This document shows positions 1 through 6,460 of a stretch of 7,096 nt of DNA, in pieces (position 1 is the stretch's first letter; each line of letters begins with the position of its first letter). The stretch comes from Candidatus Delongbacteria bacterium (GTDB taxonomy: Bacteria; Delongbacteria; UBA4055). The DNA lies in contig JAQICF010000044.1 in NCBI GenBank assembly GCA_027858795.1, positions 1-7,096 on the forward strand. Reading direction: 5' to 3'. A program made the position numbers and the translations under genes. The notes beneath the pieces were generated by a model. The model was given only the letters and a program-made list of their open reading frames with translations, was not told where the DNA came from and searched no databases.

Positions 1-1090
1 GCATTTGAGAAACTACTCCAATAAGTGATTCTGCAAGCATTGTTCTAATCTGATTTTGTTGATTGGCAGGAAATTGATCGATAATACGGTCAACTGTTCC
101 AACAGCTGTGTTCGTATGAAGTGTTCCCATCACCAAGTGACCTGTTTCAGCCATTTCGATAGCAATAGCGATCGTTTCAAGATCTCTCATCTCTCCAACC
201 AGAATAACATCAGGATCTTCTCTTAATGCAGCTCTAAGTGCTTTCTTGAAAGATTGTGTATGTTCTCCAACCTCTCTCTGATTCACAAGACATTTTTTAT
301 TCTGGTGAACAAATTCTACTGGATCCTCAACAGTTATGATATGTTTTTGAGTATTTCTATTTACATGATCTATCATAGCAGCTAAAGTGGTAGATTTGCC
401 TGATCCGGTAGGTCCGGTAACAAGTATCAATCCTTTTGGTAGACTACAAAGTTCTATAATTGCATTAGGAATATTCAAAATTTCAGGAGTAAGAATCTCA
501 AATGGTATCTGTCTAAAAACAGCTCCCGGACCCTTATTATCTCTGAATATATTTGCTCTAAAACGACAAAGGTCAGGTATTTCATATGCATAATCAGAAT
601 CGTTTGTTTCTTTAAATTCTTTAATATTCTTCTCAGGAGTTATTTGGTTTATAACTGTCCATAGATCATTCTCAGCCAGTTCAGGATAGTCCTCAAGAAT
701 CATCATATCACCATCGATCCTCAAGATCGGTTTTGCTCCGGTACTTAAATGAAGGTCAGATGCATTATTGTCCAGCATGAATTTAAGAAGTTCATCTATT
801 TTAATATTAGTTGCAGTAGAAGCACGTGCAGTAGAATTCTTAAATACGATCGAAGTTTCGTCTGCATTAAAACTTATTGTTGCACCGATGTAATTAAAAC
901 TGGGTTGATTATCAAAGAATTCCTTACATTCATTTTTCATTGACGAAATAAATTCTGCAGTTAACGGATTAGGATTAAGTACTCTTTGTTTACCCGCAAT
1001 GACCATATAAGGGGATTCTCCAAGCTTTAAGACCATTTCCTCACCATTTTTTGTAACCATGGCATTTAGGAATTTTTCTATATTACTCAT
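1..1090 (-). CDS. pilT: PilT-family type IV pilus retraction ATPase with duplicated N-terminal domain (3' end cut by window edge)
   Basis: Hexameric cytoplasmic ATPase expected to power pilus retraction (twitching motility) at the inner-membrane base of a type IV pilus. The visible 363 residues begin MSNIEKFLNA. An N-terminal domain at about 98-184 has the family SDLHL motif (111-115) and RFRANIF (176-182). The ATPase core follows: Walker A GPTGSGKST (226-234), Asp box IITVEDPVEF (251-260), Walker B DPDVILVGEMRD (292-303) and His box GHLVMGTLHTNTA (317-329). GEMRDLETI and the absence of a PilB-type Cys zinc motif favour PilT/PilU over PilB. The C-terminus lies beyond base 1. Residues 4-85 look like a second, degenerate copy of the N-terminal domain, so the protein is about 95 residues longer at the front than ordinary PilT. 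The start is supported by an AAGGTGGAGA ribosome site and an ATGA overlap with the upstream stop. PilU remains possible. Confidence 0.93.
   Translation of the reverse strand, partial: MSNIEKFLNAMVTKNGEEMVLKLGESPYMVIAGKQRVLNPNPLTAEFISSMKNECKEFFDNQPSFNYIGATISFNADETSIVFKNSTARASTATNIKIDELLKFMLDNNASDLHLSTGAKPILRIDGDMMILEDYPELAENDLWTVINQITPEKNIKEFKETNDSDYAYEIPDLCRFRANIFRDNKGPGAVFRQIPFEILTPEILNIPNAIIELCSLPKGLILVTGPTGSGKSTTLAAMIDHVNRNTQKHIITVEDPVEFVHQNKKCLVNQREVGEHTQSFKKALRAALREDPDVILVGEMRDLETIAIAIEMAETGHLVMGTLHTNTAVGTVDRIIDQFPANQQNQIRTMLAESLIGVVSQM
836..1081 (-). other. Extra degenerate PilT N-terminal domain (repeat 1)
   Basis: Residues 4-85 of the PilT-type ATPase align without gaps, at an offset of 94 residues, to the start of the canonical N-terminal domain (residues 98-184, bases 539-799). 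Over residues 4-34, identities include I4/I98, L8/L102, M11/M105, N15/N109, L21/L115, G24/G118, P27/P121, I31/I125 and G33/G127. The SDLHL signature of copy 2 is EEMVL in copy 1, and R124 of the LRIDG motif is V30. This suggests an old internal duplication whose first copy has lost its conserved surface residues. The alignment was made by eye. Confidence 0.7.
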
Positions 1091-1548
1091 AATATCTCCA
1101 CCTTATTGATTTTGTTTTTATTGATATGGATTTTTTGATTATCTTTCACAAATGTCAGAAATACATGATCTCCATTAAGAAAATCTACCGTTCTAGACCT
1201 ATATTCAGGAAGATCTTCATGAGCAACAACTTTTATTTTTTCACCGGTTATGAATTGAACAGATAATACTTTATTGTCTTCTTTATTGTCTTCCTTAATC
1301 TCTTCTAATTCTTGCAAATAAAGTACAGATTCAAGATTTATAATTGTAAAAACTTCTTCTCCGTTAGTGATAAATGAAGGTACAAACTGTTTGTCGCTGT
1401 TTAACAACTCAATTATTGTTTCTTCTCCAGCTCGAGTAGCAGATAGTTTGTTTAAAAAGATAGTCAACTTGTGTTTCTTTATCAAACCTCCATCTTTGAA
1501 AGCAATCACGACCTCTTTCTTTATCTTTGGAATACTAATATCATCCAT
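1087..1548 (-). CDS. Uncharacterised two-repeat protein (DUF6812-like), coupled to pilT
   Basis: A 153-residue soluble protein of unknown function, with no signal peptide or membrane segment. It appears to be two diverged copies of a beta-rich unit of about 60-70 residues, at 13-81 and 94-153. Each copy has an F-x-x-G opening (FKDGG, FITGE), a leucine-rich middle ending LLN-SD or FLN-GD, then a strand pair and a closing IN-x-x-x-V/I segment. The copies are joined by an acidic linker, EEIKEDNKEDNK. The layout recalls the small DUF6812-type proteins that set an LN/F pattern between beta strands, but this is memory-based and unverified. The start is supported by GGGG five bases upstream. Its TGA stop overlaps the PilT start as ATGA, so the two are probably translationally coupled and made together. 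That hints at a pilus-motor accessory role, which is inference only. Confidence 0.8.
   Translation of the reverse strand: MDDISIPKIKKEVVIAFKDGGLIKKHKLTIFLNKLSATRAGEETIIELLNSDKQFVPSFITNGEEVFTIINLESVLYLQELEEIKEDNKEDNKVLSVQFITGEKIKVVAHEDLPEYRSRTVDFLNGDHVFLTFVKDNQKIHINKNKINKVEIL
1269..1293. repeat. 12-bp perfect tandem duplication in the linker of the repeat protein
   Basis: The unit CTTTATTGTCTT occurs twice in immediate succession (1269-1280 and 1281-1292) with one further matching base. On the minus strand it encodes EDNK-EDNK in the acidic linker between the two repeats. Perfect identity at the base level suggests a recent in-frame slippage duplication. Confidence 0.9.
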
Positions 1549-1568
1549 GATATCCCCAATTTTTTATT

Positions 1569-2696
1569 TTAAAATTTATTTATCAATTCTATAAATAATT
1601 CAAACCCATACTTCATTGCTTTTTCATCAGGCTTATATTTTGAATTATGTAATCCAAATTCTCTATTGTTGTCATTACCTGATCCGAGCCAAATTATTGC
1701 TCCGGGAACCTTGTTTAGCATAAAAGAAAAATCTTCACCGGTCATTTTAGGTTTGCATTCAATTAGTTCTAGACCATTCTCAAAATTAATAGTTCTGATC
1801 TTCTCAGCAATTGATTTATTGTTTATAGCAGGTATGTATTCAGAGTGAAGTTTAAATTCGTTAGAACAACCATAAGCTAAACAAACTCCATCTGCCATAT
1901 CTTTGATTTTTTTCTTAATCGTCTCCAGCTCATCAATTGAATATGAACGGGCCGTTCCTCTTATCATTGCCGTATCTGGAATTATATTAGCGGCTTCTCC
2001 ACCTCTGCAAATACCTATTGAAAGCACATTTTCGTTTATAGGGTCCATAAACCTTGAAGTAATAGTATTCAACATTAATGAAAGCATGCTCATAGCTGTA
2101 TTAACATCAATGTTCTCATGTGGAGATGCAGCATGTCCACCTTTGCCTGAAAGAGTAATTTCAAATTCAATAGTACCCGCGAACATTTTACTATCGTTGA
2201 AAGCTATAGAACCTACCGGGAATTCATTGATATTATGTAATGCATATACTTCTTTCACATCAAAAATATCGAATAGACCTTCTTCCACCATCAGCTTTCC
2301 CCCGCCCTGACCTTCTTCCGCAGGTTGGAATATTAATAATATATTTTTCTGAGGTTTATTTTCATATATCCATTCAGCCAGAGTAAGTACCATACTCATG
2401 TGCAGATCATGTCCACAGGCATGCATATAGCCAGTGTTCTGAGAAGTAAATTCGTAGTTTGTTTCTTCATTGATCTTTAATCCGTCAAGATCTGTTCTAA
2501 AAGCAATGAAACTACCCTCAACAGGTTTATATGATGCAACAAAGCCCGTCTTAGCCATTTTTTTAATTTCAAAACAGTCCAAACCTTCAAGTATATTCAA
2601 AATATATTCTCCGGTCTTGAATTCGGTGTAGCAAATTTCGGGTATTTTATGTAATTCTCTTCTGTGTTGAACCAGGTTGTTAAAATAATCGGTCAT
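1569..2696 (-). CDS. M20D-family amidohydrolase, probable N-acetyldiaminopimelate deacetylase
   Basis: A 375-residue cytoplasmic dizinc/dimanganese amidohydrolase of normal family length. The likely reaction is removal of acetate from N-acetyl-LL-diaminopimelate in the acetylase branch of lysine and peptidoglycan synthesis. The catalytic domain shows HRRELHKIPE (11-20), RTDLDGL (67-73), MHACGHDLHM (91-100; Cys94, His96), PAEEG (125-129; catalytic Glu127, metal ligand Glu128), ALHN (His154) and GLH near the end (His350). The dimerisation lid spans about 170-285 and carries GKGGHAA (184-190). Stretches such as EETNYEF, MTGEDFSFML and HNSKYKPDE resemble Bacillus YkuR (the deacetylase) more than IAA-amino-acid or hippurate hydrolases, but substrate cannot be proven from sequence. 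GGAG lies five bases before the ATG. It is the first gene of the minus-strand unit, 20 nt ahead of the repeat protein. Confidence 0.9.
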   Translation of the reverse strand: MTDYFNNLVQHRRELHKIPEICYTEFKTGEYILNILEGLDCFEIKKMAKTGFVASYKPVEGSFIAFRTDLDGLKINEETNYEFTSQNTGYMHACGHDLHMSMVLTLAEWIYENKPQKNILLIFQPAEEGQGGGKLMVEEGLFDIFDVKEVYALHNINEFPVGSIAFNDSKMFAGTIEFEITLSGKGGHAASPHENIDVNTAMSMLSLMLNTITSRFMDPINENVLSIGICRGGEAANIIPDTAMIRGTARSYSIDELETIKKKIKDMADGVCLAYGCSNEFKLHSEYIPAINNKSIAEKIRTINFENGLELIECKPKMTGEDFSFMLNKVPGAIIWLGSGNDNNREFGLHNSKYKPDEKAMKYGFELFIELINKF

Positions 2697-2701
2697 TTTC
2701 T

Positions 2702-2705
2702 CTCC
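2702..2705 (-). promoter_or_regulatory. Ribosome binding site of the M20 amidohydrolase
   Basis: GGAG, followed by five bases and the ATG at 2696. It fixes the start of the hydrolase. Confidence 0.75.
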
Positions 2706-2731
2706 AATATTCAGTAAAAATCAACTTTAAT

Positions 2732-2761
2732 AATATAACTTCTAAATATTGCATTATGCAA
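2732..2761 (-). promoter_or_regulatory. Sigma70-type promoter for the amidohydrolase-pilT unit
   Basis: On the minus strand, a -35 box TTGCAT (2761-2756), an 18-base spacer and a -10 box TATATT (2737-2732) sit about 35 bases before the start codon, leaving a short leader. The -35 box is half of a perfect palindrome. The region is AT-rich, so chance matches are possible. Confidence 0.5.
2749..2761. promoter_or_regulatory. Palindrome TTGCAT-T-ATGCAA, possible operator
   Basis: A perfect inverted repeat with 6-bp arms and a 1-bp centre that covers the -35 box of the minus-strand promoter. A dimeric repressor bound here would block that promoter. No known operator consensus was recognised (it is not a PurR box). 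Confidence 0.35.
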
Positions 2762-2763
2762 GA

Positions 2764-2786
2764 GTATTTAATCTTTTTTTAAATAC
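2764..2786. repeat. Inverted repeat GTATTTAA-N7-TTAAATAC
   Basis: Perfect 8-bp arms (2764-2771 and 2779-2786) flank a T-rich 7-base loop. It lies just upstream of the minus-strand -35 box and about 30 bases before the plus-strand -35 box. It could be a second protein-binding site. As RNA the stem would be weak, so a terminator is unlikely; neither gene flanking this region ends here. Confidence 0.4.
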
Positions 2787-2817
2787 AATGATTCACTAAA
2801 AGTAAAGATATAACTGA

Positions 2818-2846
2818 TTGACTTTAAATTACAAAAATTATATATT
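2818..2846 (+). promoter_or_regulatory. Sigma70-type promoter for the purQ unit
   Basis: TTGACT (2818-2823), a 17-base spacer and TATATT (2841-2846). Both boxes are close to consensus with ideal spacing. The expected RNA start, near 2852-2854, gives a leader of about 30 nt, too short for a purine riboswitch. Confidence 0.7.
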
Positions 2847-2872
2847 CTTACTATCTTAAATCAACACAAATT

Positions 2873-2876
2873 GGGG
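2873..2876 (+). promoter_or_regulatory. Ribosome binding site of purQ-like gene
   Basis: GGGG, five bases before the ATG at 2882. An earlier ATG at 2877 touches the site and reads only Met-Lys-stop, so 2882 is the start. The same AAATTGGGGAT context precedes the 153-residue repeat protein. Confidence 0.6.
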
Positions 2877-2881
2877 ATGAA

Positions 2882-3658
2882 ATGAAGCCAAAAGTTTTAG
2901 TTTTGATCACAGATGGAATAAATTGCAATGTTGAGACCGGAAGAGCGTTTGAACTTGCTGGTGCTATCACTGAAGAAGTACATCTGAATTTGATCTTATC
3001 TGGAGAAAAGAAGCTTAATGATTATGATATTATCGCTTTTTCGGGAGGTTTTTCTTACGGTGATGATGTGAAAAGTGGAAAGATACTTGCACACAACCTT
3101 CTGAAGTTAAAGGATGACCTGTATAAATTTATTGAAAGTAAGAAACTTATTATCGGTATTTGTAATGGTTTTCAAGTTTTAACTACCTTGGGGATACTTC
3201 CATATAATAATTTGGGCGATCCCGATGTATCACTATATTGGAATGATAATGCTCACTTTGAATGCAGATGGGTCGATCTGAAAATACCTGAAAACATAAA
3301 TTCTCCATGGCTCAAAGACCTTAATGGTAAAACTTTAAAGATACAGGCTGCTCATGCAGAAGGTAAATTGATAACAAAGACAGATGAAGAATACCAAGCA
3401 TTATTTGACAAAGACCTTGTGGCTTTTCAATATATAGATGAAAATAAAAATCCGACTGAAGAATATCCTTATAATCCAAACGGGTCAAAATTAGGCGTAG
3501 CAGGATTAGTTGATATTACCGGAAAAGTTCTGGGTATGATGCCTCATCCTGAAAGAAATGTTGAAAGATTTCATCATCCTAATTTTAAAGATCTACCTGA
3601 AGATTATGTACCTGACGGTCTAAAAATATTTCAAAATGCAGTAGATTACTTTAACTAA
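2882..3658 (+). CDS. purQ: PurQ-like phosphoribosylformylglycinamidine synthase glutaminase subunit
   Basis: A class I glutamine amidotransferase of 258 residues that should release ammonia from glutamine for the FGAM synthase step of purine synthesis, in complex with PurL and PurS in the cytoplasm. The oxyanion region GGFSYGDD (55-62), nucleophile elbow GICNGFQ (92-98; Cys94) and catalytic HPE (His222, Glu224) are all intact. Further PurQ landmarks are the NCNVET start region, FECRWV (126-131), AAHAEGK (156-162) and the final DGLKIFQ. It is about 30 residues longer than typical PurQ (around 225-230). The extra length is near 183-200 (EYPYNPNGS), a stretch also seen in the glutaminase domain of long fused PurL proteins. 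No purL, purS or other pur gene is in the window. It is preceded by a strong promoter and followed after 12 nt by a membrane protein gene in the same frame. Confidence 0.9.
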   Translation: MKPKVLVLITDGINCNVETGRAFELAGAITEEVHLNLILSGEKKLNDYDIIAFSGGFSYGDDVKSGKILAHNLLKLKDDLYKFIESKKLIIGICNGFQVLTTLGILPYNNLGDPDVSLYWNDNAHFECRWVDLKIPENINSPWLKDLNGKTLKIQAAHAEGKLITKTDEEYQALFDKDLVAFQYIDENKNPTEEYPYNPNGSKLGVAGLVDITGKVLGMMPHPERNVERFHHPNFKDLPEDYVPDGLKIFQNAVDYFN

Positions 3659-3670
3659 TATAAGTTTACT

Positions 3671-4315
3671 ATGCGAGACTATTCAATATTAATGTGGAAT
3701 GAGATCTTTGTTCTAAGAAAAGATCGAAGAGTTAGAATAAAGCTAATATTAAGCTTTATGATAATACTGTATGTTCTGTTTTTTTCTTTCTTTGAGAAGA
3801 ATTCAAATGTACTTTCGTTTTATTTCTTCGGTTTCTTTTTTATATCTCCATTAATTGACTTTTCTTTTTATTTAGATAGGATAAAAAAGAGATTCCCACG
3901 GTTCTTAGGAATGGGTTATTCACTTAGGCAGATTATTCTGACTAAAACGATAGTAATATTTTCTCTGGGTTTGATCTTTGGAGTTCTTTTTTCTTCTTTA
4001 GCTTTATATTTTGGCACACTTGGAATTCTTAGCGTTAATTTTGAACATCATCACGTGGCAATGTTACTGAGTATCACATTGTATAACTTCTGGATCATCC
4101 TTATAAGCGGATTGATCCAAACAAGGTATGAGATCATATTCCCAGTGAGGTTATTCAATATTCTAGTATTCATCTTGTTCATAAACTTTAATAATAGTAT
4201 AGATACGATATACGAAACTGATATTCTACAAAAGCATTTCCCTTTAGGAATGATTTTCATTATATTATTAACTGTATTTTTGATCGGAAAACTTAACAAG
4301 GATAAAATAGCCTAG
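3671..4315 (+). CDS. Six-helix membrane protein, ABC-2 permease-like
   Basis: A 214-residue protein rich in Phe, Ile and Leu, with about six likely membrane segments near 23-41, 47-67, 92-112, 129-150, 155-172 and 190-207. A positively charged N-terminus (RKDRRVRIK) should face the cytoplasm. The segment RFPRFLGMGYSLRQIILTK (74-92) resembles the loop and following helix of ABC-2 type transporter subunits, but no ATPase partner lies nearby and the match is weak. It could be any small integral membrane protein. The ATG is the first in frame after the purQ stop, and no ribosome site is visible, so translation may depend on coupling from purQ. It ends TAG one base before the next gene's ATG. Function not recognised with confidence. 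Confidence 0.75.
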   Translation: MRDYSILMWNEIFVLRKDRRVRIKLILSFMIILYVLFFSFFEKNSNVLSFYFFGFFFISPLIDFSFYLDRIKKRFPRFLGMGYSLRQIILTKTIVIFSLGLIFGVLFSSLALYFGTLGILSVNFEHHHVAMLLSITLYNFWIILISGLIQTRYEIIFPVRLFNILVFILFINFNNSIDTIYETDILQKHFPLGMIFIILLTVFLIGKLNKDKIA

Positions 4316-4316
4316 T

Positions 4317-5924
4317 ATGGGTTTAGAATTATTACCACTGATAGCGCTCTACCCCGAAATACACTACCGTTTTAAGTATTTCCCATTTTCGCTTTATTTC
4401 AAAAACGAGCCTGAAATACTAATAGATCTACCCTACAAGACTATAGGTAAGAATGTTCCTTTGTTTATTTTAGTTAAAGATGCGGACAAATATCCAATTA
4501 GACTTCATGCTGTTAGATTTTCATTTAATTTTGAAAATGGTACGCACTTTGCCAAAACATATTTAATAAAGAAAGATATCAATAAAAAATTCTATTGTAG
4601 ATCTTTCCATTTTGAATTTGAGGAAATAAAAGGTATTGCACGTGTTGAAGCTGAAATCCAAGTTACGATAAATGGTCAGCAGAAAATATATATCAATGAC
4701 AATTTCAATAAAGGAATTACAGAACTAAAAGTTTATATCGATGATGATGAAAAAATGTTTGACGGATTTATACAAGGTGACCTTCATTATCACTCACAAT
4801 ATACTTCAGATCAGGTTGAATTTGGAGCTCCTTTAACTATGACAAGGGATTGTTCTGAAAGTCTGGGATTGAATTTTGTAGGTGTTACAGATCATTCATA
4901 TGATCTTGATGATGATCCGGATAATTACCTGAAAAGAGATGTAGATACTCCCCTATTCCATGAAATGAAGATTGTTTGTGAAGATCTCACTGATGAGGAT
5001 ATTAACTTTATTGCAGGTGAAGAGATCACTGTAAGGAATAGCAAAGGTAGAAATGTGCATTTGCTTGCTCTGAATAATCAGGATTTTTTCTATGGAGATG
5101 GTGATAGTGCTGAAAATTGGTTTGATAGACATAGTAGTAATTCAATTGATAATGTATTTAATACTGCAGATGAGAATACTTTGCTCGTTGCTGCTCATCC
5201 GTTAAATAAAGTTCCATTACTTGAATCTATCCTGATCAAAAGAGGTATTTGGAACGATGTTGACCTTAGTAATGATAAATTAAAGTTATTGCAGATCCTC
5301 AATGGTGAGTTTGATGATGATTTTCAAGCCGGTAAGATTAAATGGGTTGAAATGCTTTTAACAGGTAGAAAGATCTTTATAGTCGGTGGAAATGATGCTC
5401 ATGGAAATTTTAATCTTTTCAGACAGATAAAATTCCCAATGTTTAAATTGATATATGAGAATAAGCAGGTATTCGGTAGGTGTAGAACCGTGATCAAATC
5501 TGAATCTAATTCTACTGAGGATATATTCGCCGCTATGAATAATGGTATTTCATACATTACAAATGGTCCACATATTAATTTTTATGCAGTAGATATTAAC
5601 GAAACGGAATATACATTTGGCGACGAAATAATTTTAAAAGAAGGTACTATTGATCTTGATTTAAAAGTCAAATCATCAGCGATGTCAGGCCATATTAAAA
5701 GTATTATTGTTTTTAGGGGAAATTTAAACTCTTCCAATGAAAAGATCGTTTATAGCGAATCACCTAAAGGTATGATCTATGAATTTGAAGATTCAATAGA
5801 AATTTCTGAAGGTAAAATTTCATGTTATTACAGAGTTGAAGTTAATTCTGTCTATCATTTCCCAAATGGTGAATCTTCTAATAATTTTGCTATTACTAAC
5901 CCTATTTGGGTTGTACGGTCTTAA
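4317..5924 (+). CDS. PHP-domain metallohydrolase, CehA/McbA-like
   Basis: A 535-residue protein with a PHP (polymerase and histidinol phosphatase) metal-dependent hydrolase domain at about 150-420. The metal-binding motifs are complete and in order: GDLHYHS (154-160; His157, His159), VTDHSYD (190-196; His193), AGEEITV (233-239), NVHLLAL (246-252), AAHPL (292-296) and GGNDAHG (357-363). The downstream pattern AMNNG-x-x-YITNGP (406-418) recalls the CehA/McbA family. Family members cleave phosphoesters or esters; the substrate here is unknown. Residues about 30-145 and 425-530 look beta-rich and may be two flanking sandwich domains. No signal peptide is evident, so it is probably cytoplasmic. 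It starts one base after the permease-like gene without a proper ribosome site (an AGGA lies about 17-20 bases upstream), suggesting coupled translation. Confidence 0.85.
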   Translation: MGLELLPLIALYPEIHYRFKYFPFSLYFKNEPEILIDLPYKTIGKNVPLFILVKDADKYPIRLHAVRFSFNFENGTHFAKTYLIKKDINKKFYCRSFHFEFEEIKGIARVEAEIQVTINGQQKIYINDNFNKGITELKVYIDDDEKMFDGFIQGDLHYHSQYTSDQVEFGAPLTMTRDCSESLGLNFVGVTDHSYDLDDDPDNYLKRDVDTPLFHEMKIVCEDLTDEDINFIAGEEITVRNSKGRNVHLLALNNQDFFYGDGDSAENWFDRHSSNSIDNVFNTADENTLLVAAHPLNKVPLLESILIKRGIWNDVDLSNDKLKLLQILNGEFDDDFQAGKIKWVEMLLTGRKIFIVGGNDAHGNFNLFRQIKFPMFKLIYENKQVFGRCRTVIKSESNSTEDIFAAMNNGISYITNGPHINFYAVDINETEYTFGDEIILKEGTIDLDLKVKSSAMSGHIKSIIVFRGNLNSSNEKIVYSESPKGMIYEFEDSIEISEGKISCYYRVEVNSVYHFPNGESSNNFAITNPIWVVRS

Positions 5925-5931
5925 CATCTGG

Positions 5932-6459
5932 TTATTCGGTCTTAAAAGATATATCCAAGTTCTCCCAACCATAGCCTTCACCTTTCAAGACATAACCTGC
6001 AGGATGATATTCTTTTTCTGCTACGACTTTCCCGCCGAGTTTATCATAAAACCTTCTGTAAGGATTGCTTCCGAGTACCCAAAGAAACAATGAATTGTAT
6101 CCGAGTTCTTTTACTTTACTCACAAATTTCTTTATCAGCATCTTCCCTACCCCCTGACCTTGATATTCCTTAAGTACATATATCTTTTTAAGCTCATATT
6201 CATATTTGTCTTTTAAGTCTGGAAGATCGTTCTTTGCACCTCCGCAGAAACCTACGATATTTCCTTCAGATTCAGCCACAAAGAATATTTCGTAATCACT
6301 TTCAAAAGTTTCGTTCCATTTAGCTGTTCTTTCCTCTAAAGTTCGAGCAGCAAGAAAGTCGTCAGGCATTAAATCCTTGTAAGTTGACATCATTGTAGTA
6401 AAATGAACTTTCGCAATACCTTCGATATCTGATGTATTTGCTTTGCGTATGGTTATCAT
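5932..6459 (-). CDS. GNAT-family N-acetyltransferase
   Basis: A complete 175-residue acetyltransferase of ordinary GNAT length that transfers acetyl from acetyl-CoA to an amine. It opens with the usual MITIRKANTSDIEGIAKVH first strand and helix. Strand 4 and the CoA pyrophosphate loop follow: IYVLKEYQGQGVGKML (93-108; Q-x-x-G-x-G at 100-105). The later segment NPYRRFYDKLGGK (132-144) is the familiar helix that ends the fold. The target (protein, antibiotic, amino acid or small amine) cannot be told. The gene begins one base after the methyltransferase stop (TAA-c-ATG), with a weak AGAG site six bases upstream, so the two are probably co-transcribed and coupled. Its stop lies 7 nt from the stop of the convergent PHP gene, with no terminator hairpin between. 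Confidence 0.9.
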   Translation of the reverse strand: MITIRKANTSDIEGIAKVHFTTMMSTYKDLMPDDFLAARTLEERTAKWNETFESDYEIFFVAESEGNIVGFCGGAKNDLPDLKDKYEYELKKIYVLKEYQGQGVGKMLIKKFVSKVKELGYNSLFLWVLGSNPYRRFYDKLGGKVVAEKEYHPAGYVLKGEGYGWENLDISFKTE

Positions 6460-6460
6460 G

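Noticed and set aside
387..593. Plus-strand open frame of 68 codons
   Set aside because: Lies antisense to the Walker A region of the PilT-type ATPase, whose motifs are intact; no ribosome site or recognisable domain.
749..943. Plus-strand open frame of 64 codons
   Set aside because: Antisense to the N-terminal domains of the PilT-type ATPase; composition looks like a shadow frame.
1367..1594. Plus-strand open frame of 75 codons with a hydrophobic tail
   Set aside because: Antisense to the 153-residue repeat protein, which has a ribosome site and coupled stop; hydrophobicity comes from reverse reading of Lys/Asn-rich codons.
1666..1848. Plus-strand open frame of 60 codons
   Set aside because: Antisense to the C-terminal part of the M20 amidohydrolase, including its MTGEDF motif; no domain or ribosome site of its own.
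1903..2310. Plus-strand open frame of 135 codons
   Set aside because: Fully antisense to the conserved M20 amidohydrolase, whose metal-binding motifs are all on the minus strand.
2847..2881. Purine riboswitch or PurR box before purQ
   Set aside because: The predicted leader is only about 30 nt, far too short for an aptamer, and no PurR-like palindrome is present.
2877..2885. Mini open frame Met-Lys-stop overlapping the purQ start
   Set aside because: Its ATG directly abuts the GGGG site, too close for initiation; most likely a chance product of the ggggatgaaatg context.
4051..4299. Minus-strand open frame of 82 codons
   Set aside because: Antisense to the membrane protein, inside a tightly packed plus-strand unit; no supporting signals.
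5836..6093. Plus-strand open frame of 85 codons spanning the convergent junction
   Set aside because: Overlaps the PHP C-terminus in another frame and is antisense to the acetyltransferase; no ribosome site or domain.
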